NCBI GenBank assembly: GCA_018716305.1
Contig: DVKB01000013.1
Span: 1 to 64,000, forward strand
Length of the DNA stretch: 64,000 bases
Direction: 5' to 3'
Source of the DNA: Candidatus Scatomonas merdigallinarum
Lineage (GTDB): Bacteria > Bacillota > Clostridia > Lachnospirales > Lachnospiraceae
Part shown: one piece after another, positions 61,438 through 64,000 of the stretch
Layout: each line of letters starts with the position of its first letter
How positions within the stretch are numbered: position 1 is the stretch's first letter
Position numbers and translations under genes: made by a program
The notes under the pieces: generated by a model
What the model saw: only the letters and a program-made list of their open reading frames with translations
What the model was told of the DNA's origin: nothing
The model's database searches: none

Positions 61438-62079
61438 ATGAGAATTGCGGTAGCGGACGATGATCCCATGATCCTTATGGCCCTGGAAACCATATTGGGG
61501 GCTTCCGGGGAAGTGGAGATCTGCGGTTCCGGAAACAGCGGCGCCCGGGCGGTGGAACTGTACCGGGAGCTGCGGCCGGATGTACTGCTGATGGATATCC
61601 GCATGGAGGGCATGAGCGGGCTGGAAGCTCTGGAGACCATTCTGGGAGAATTTCCCCACGCCCGGATCCTGCTGCTCACTACCTTCCTGGATGACGAGTA
61701 CATTATCCGGGCCATCCGGGGCGGAGCCAGGGGCTATCTGCTGAAGCAGGATTACGCCAGCATTCTTCCGGCTCTGCGGGCGGTGGAGAGCGGCCAGACG
61801 GTCTTCGGCAGCGAGATCATGGGACGGATCCCGGATCTGTTTGGACAGACGGCGGGCCGGGGTGAAGGAAAAAGCCCGGAACTCAGTGATAGAGAAAATG
61901 AACTGGTGTCCCTGGTAGCGGAGGGGCTTTCCAACCGGGAGATCGCAGGCCGCATGTGCCTTGGGGAGGGTACAGTGCGGAATTATCTCAGTAGCGTCCT
62001 GGATAAGCTGGGGCTTCGGGATCGAACCCAGCTGGCAGTGTGGTATTACCGGGGATTTCGCGGAGGAGAACTGCGCTGA
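61438..62079 (+). CDS. NarL/LuxR-family response regulator
   Basis: I chose ATG 61438 (213 residues), ten bases after AAGGAGG; the in-frame ATG 61429 is too near it. The receiver has the acidic pocket ADDDP, phospho-acceptor Asp53 in VLLMDIRM, and Lys in LLKQD. The HTH (about 145-205) reads LSDRENELVSLVAEGLSNRE, then GTVRNYLSSVLDKLGLRDRTQL. It probably controls the divergent exporter through the dyad in the shared gap. Confidence 0.94.
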   Translation: MRIAVADDDPMILMALETILGASGEVEICGSGNSGARAVELYRELRPDVLLMDIRMEGMSGLEALETILGEFPHARILLLTTFLDDEYIIRAIRGGARGYLLKQDYASILPALRAVESGQTVFGSEIMGRIPDLFGQTAGRGEGKSPELSDRENELVSLVAEGLSNREIAGRMCLGEGTVRNYLSSVLDKLGLRDRTQLAVWYYRGFRGGELR

Positions 62080-62111
62080 CGGCATTTTGGCCGCAGCTTT
62101 CGGACAGAAAA

Positions 62112-62137
62112 GCCGGGGGATACGCCCCGGCCTGTTT
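62112..62137 (+). terminator. Terminator of the two-component operon
   Basis: GCCGGGG (62112-62118) pairs with CCCCGGC (62125-62131), followed by CTGTTT. It sits between the convergent response regulator and Spo0A-like genes. Confidence 0.6.
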
Positions 62138-62474
62138 ACGCGGTGCACTGCAGTTCGTCCCGCAGATAAATCGCAAAAATTTCAATTAGTTCGCCCACCG
62201 TGGGCACTTCAAAAAATTTTCCTCCGCTGATTTCCTCAAGAACCTCCTTCCCTCCCTTCTGCCAGGCGTAGTCTCTGGCTGTGCGAATGTCACGTTCAAT
62301 ACACCGGTAAGAGACCTGGTATTTCTGCGCAATGGGCTGATATACCTGTTTGGACAGCGCACACAGGCGGCTGTCATCATCAAGAACCAGTTCAATACAC
62401 TGCAGAAGATACTGGTACCCCTGATAACGTTTGGAAAATTTTGCTTTTCTGATAAGCTGCTCTGCCTTTGTCAT
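62136..62474 (-). CDS. Orphan Spo0A C-terminal-domain DNA-binding protein
   Basis: The 112-residue protein consists only of the Spo0A effector domain: GYQYLLQCIELVLDDDSRLC, then YQPIAQKYQVSYRCIERDIRTARDYAW (recognition helix) and the closing FFEVPTVGELIEIFAIYL. A full Spo0A has an N-terminal receiver of about 120 residues before it, which is missing here. So it is likely an unphosphorylated paralogue that can bind 0A-box-like DNA. GGAAGGAG precedes the start. It is not the main sporulation switch but may compete with or modulate it. Confidence 0.88.
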   Translation of the reverse strand: MTKAEQLIRKAKFSKRYQGYQYLLQCIELVLDDDSRLCALSKQVYQPIAQKYQVSYRCIERDIRTARDYAWQKGGKEVLEEISGGKFFEVPTVGELIEIFAIYLRDELQCTA

Positions 62475-62503
62475 CCTTTTTGCTCCTTCCTGTCTGCCGT
62501 TCT

Positions 62504-62582
62504 ATTATAAGGGATTTCTTGCCGATTTTTGTCATATAGACAGAAACAGACAGAAAACGACAGTACAGAAAAGGATTCGACA
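62504..62582 (-). promoter_or_regulatory. Promoter with phased GACAG repeats and a 0A box
   Basis: The minus-strand -10 TATAAT lies at 62509-62504, without a good -35. Upstream, GACAG (plus-strand spelling) occurs at 62539, 62549 and 62559, exactly 10 bases apart and so on one face of the helix. Further up, TTCGACA (62576-62582) reads TGTCGAA on the gene strand, an exact Spo0A-box core. This suggests control by Spo0A or by the encoded protein itself. Confidence 0.6.
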
Positions 62583-62617
62583 AAAAGGAAAACATTTCCG
62601 GAATTCTTTCTTTACGC

Positions 62618-64000
62618 TTATTCCCTGCAAAGAAGGCACACGGTCTCTACGTGCACCGTCTGCGGGAACATATCCACACATTTTACCCGCTCCACCCGGT
62701 AGCCTCCGCGGATCAGCAGGTCCAGATCCCGGGCCAGGCTGGTGGGTTTGCAGGAGATATAAACCATTCGTTCCGCGCCGTAGCCGATGATTTTCGGCAG
62801 CGCTTTGGGATGGATACCTTCTCTGGGAGGATCCAGCACCAGATAATCCGGCTTTTCCTGAATCTCATCCAGCACCTTCAGCACATCTCCGGCCAGAAAA
62901 CGGCAGTTGGAAAGGCCGTTGAGAGCGGCGTTTTCCCGGGCGGCAGCCACCGCCTCCTCTACAATCTCCACCCCCACCACTTCCCCGGCCACAGGGGACA
63001 GCATCTGAGCGATGGTGCCGGTGCCGCTGTACAGATCAAATACAGTGGATCCGCGGATTTCGCCGATCATTTCCCGGGCTGTGCGGTAGAGAAGCTCCGC
63101 GCCCCGGGAATTGGTCTGAAAAAATGAAAAAGGAGTGATCTTGAATTTCAGCCCCAGCAGTTCTTCATAGAAAAAATCCTGTCCGAAAAGGATCCGTGTC
63201 TCATCGCTTTGAACCACATCCGCAACGGAATCATTGAGAATATGCAGGATCCCCACGATTCTGCCCTCCAGGGGAAGAGCCAGCAGTTCTTCTGTCAGAG
63301 GAGCCAGATCCCATTCCTCCTGGGAAGTAGTCACCAGGTTGACCAGAATTTCCCCGGTAGTATCCCCCCGGCGGATCAGAAGGTGCCGCAGATACCCGGC
63401 GTGGCTCAGTTTATGATAGTAAGAAGTGCCTCTCTCCCGGAAATACCGGAGCACGCACAGCAGGATCCTGTTAAAATCCGGGTGCACCAGCCGGCAGTCG
63501 CTGGCAGTGAGAATATCGTAGGTGCTGCCTTTTTTGTGAAGCCCCAGAGTCAGTTCCCCGCCCTTTTCCGCGTCGCCGAAGGAAAATTCCATTTTATTGC
63601 GGTATTCGAATTCCCGGGGGCTGGCCAGAATTCCCTCAAAAGAGTAATCCGGGCGGCCCTGCGTGTCCGTCTGGCCGGCTTCCCGGATGGCCGCGTCCAT
63701 CAGTTCCCGAATCTGACCGGCTTTCATGGTGAGCTGGCTTTCATAGGACATGGTCTGGTACATACAGCCGCCGCAGGCGGGAAAAATACCGCAGACCGGC
63801 TCCCGAACCTCCTCCAAAGAAGGCTCCAGCACTTCCAGCAGCCTTCCTTCCATGCGGTTTTTCCGCTTCTTATTGATTACAAAACGCACCCTCTGTCCCG
63901 GAATTCCATTTTTAACAATGACCCTGCCTTCCGGCAGCTTCACCTCCCCGCGGTTGGGAAACAAAACTCTGTCAATGGTGCCCTGGTAAATTTCCCCTTT
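62618..64000 (-). CDS. 23S rRNA (uracil-5-)-methyltransferase, RlmD/RumA family (5' end outside window)
   Basis: The frame stays open to the window edge (KGEIYQGTIDRV before the first visible candidate start), so the true start lies beyond 64000. The visible part has the end of a TRAM domain, the Fe-S Cys motif CGIFPACGGCMYQ, the SAM site FDLYSGTGTIAQML, VLDPPREGIHPK and the catalytic Cys in VYISCKPTSLARDL. It methylates a uracil in 23S rRNA or tRNA at carbon 5. The site cannot be told from sequence. Confidence 0.92.
   Translation of the reverse strand, partial: KGEIYQGTIDRVLFPNRGEVKLPEGRVIVKNGIPGQRVRFVINKKRKNRMEGRLLEVLEPSLEEVREPVCGIFPACGGCMYQTMSYESQLTMKAGQIRELMDAAIREAGQTDTQGRPDYSFEGILASPREFEYRNKMEFSFGDAEKGGELTLGLHKKGSTYDILTASDCRLVHPDFNRILLCVLRYFRERGTSYYHKLSHAGYLRHLLIRRGDTTGEILVNLVTTSQEEWDLAPLTEELLALPLEGRIVGILHILNDSVADVVQSDETRILFGQDFFYEELLGLKFKITPFSFFQTNSRGAELLYRTAREMIGEIRGSTVFDLYSGTGTIAQMLSPVAGEVVGVEIVEEAVAAARENAALNGLSNCRFLAGDVLKVLDEIQEKPDYLVLDPPREGIHPKALPKIIGYGAERMVYISCKPTSLARDLDLLIRGGYRVERVKCVDMFPQTVHVETVCLLCRE

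Noticed and set aside
1-64000. CRISPR arrays, insertion sequences or prophage genes
   Set aside because: I saw no regularly spaced direct repeats of CRISPR size, no transposase or integrase motifs and no phage structural genes in any frame.

Overview
The window looks like a chromosomal segment of a Gram-positive, anaerobic Clostridia bacterium, most likely a Lachnospiraceae. The support is type III glutamine synthetase, pyruvate:ferredoxin oxidoreductase, L-lactate dehydrogenase, Spo0A-type DNA-binding protein, strong purine-rich ribosome binding sites, TTGACA/TATAAT promoters and intrinsic terminators with T-runs. The species cannot be named from the sequence alone. Base composition is mid-GC except for a clearly AT-rich patch at about 33.5-34.9 kb.

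Layout. 0.2-2.6 kb: a tRNA-Trp, two unrecognised membrane proteins and a decayed gene. 2.6-9.4 kb: a YibE/F membrane protein and a very large secreted metallophosphoesterase with two lamin-tail domains. 9.5-15.1 kb: a corrinoid uptake and remodelling operon (TIM-barrel CbiR candidate, binding protein, permease, ATPase with a C-terminal extension, CbiZ). 15.2-27.2 kb: a nitrogen-assimilation block, with glnN divergent from gltB-gltD-glnA-ANTAR regulator, then purF facing it. 27.3-33.2 kb: urease operon ureABC-ureI-ureE-F-G-D. 33.1-40.6 kb: an accessory island with a DUF4143 ATPase, a broken HxlR regulator and a three-gene TerB/ATPase/helicase operon matching the Shango anti-phage system. 40.6-46.4 kb: polar amino acid ABC transporter, a cytidylate-kinase-like protein, class III aminotransferase and iron alcohol dehydrogenase. 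46.4-56.8 kb: XRE regulator, LDH, DUF362 ferredoxin-like protein, YqeY, ABC-F, PFOR and glycerate kinase. 57.0-62.1 kb: an ABC-2 exporter divergent from its histidine kinase and response regulator (Lnr-like). 62.1-64.0 kb: orphan Spo0A C-terminal-domain protein and a 23S rRNA uracil methyltransferase that runs off the window.

Main new observation. Three separate nitrogen-related transcription units carry, close downstream of the promoter, an intrinsic terminator whose 5' arm overlaps a small hairpin with a six-base loop having A at position 1 and G at position 4. These are glnN, the urease operon and the amino acid ABC operon, and the ABC leader carries two such units in tandem. This is the signature of ANTAR-dependent antitermination, and an ANTAR protein with a degenerate receiver domain is encoded right after glnA. 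I infer one regulon in which the GlnA-linked ANTAR protein lets transcription through into glutamine synthesis, urea hydrolysis and amino acid uptake. The sequence shows the hairpins and terminators; the regulatory link is inference.
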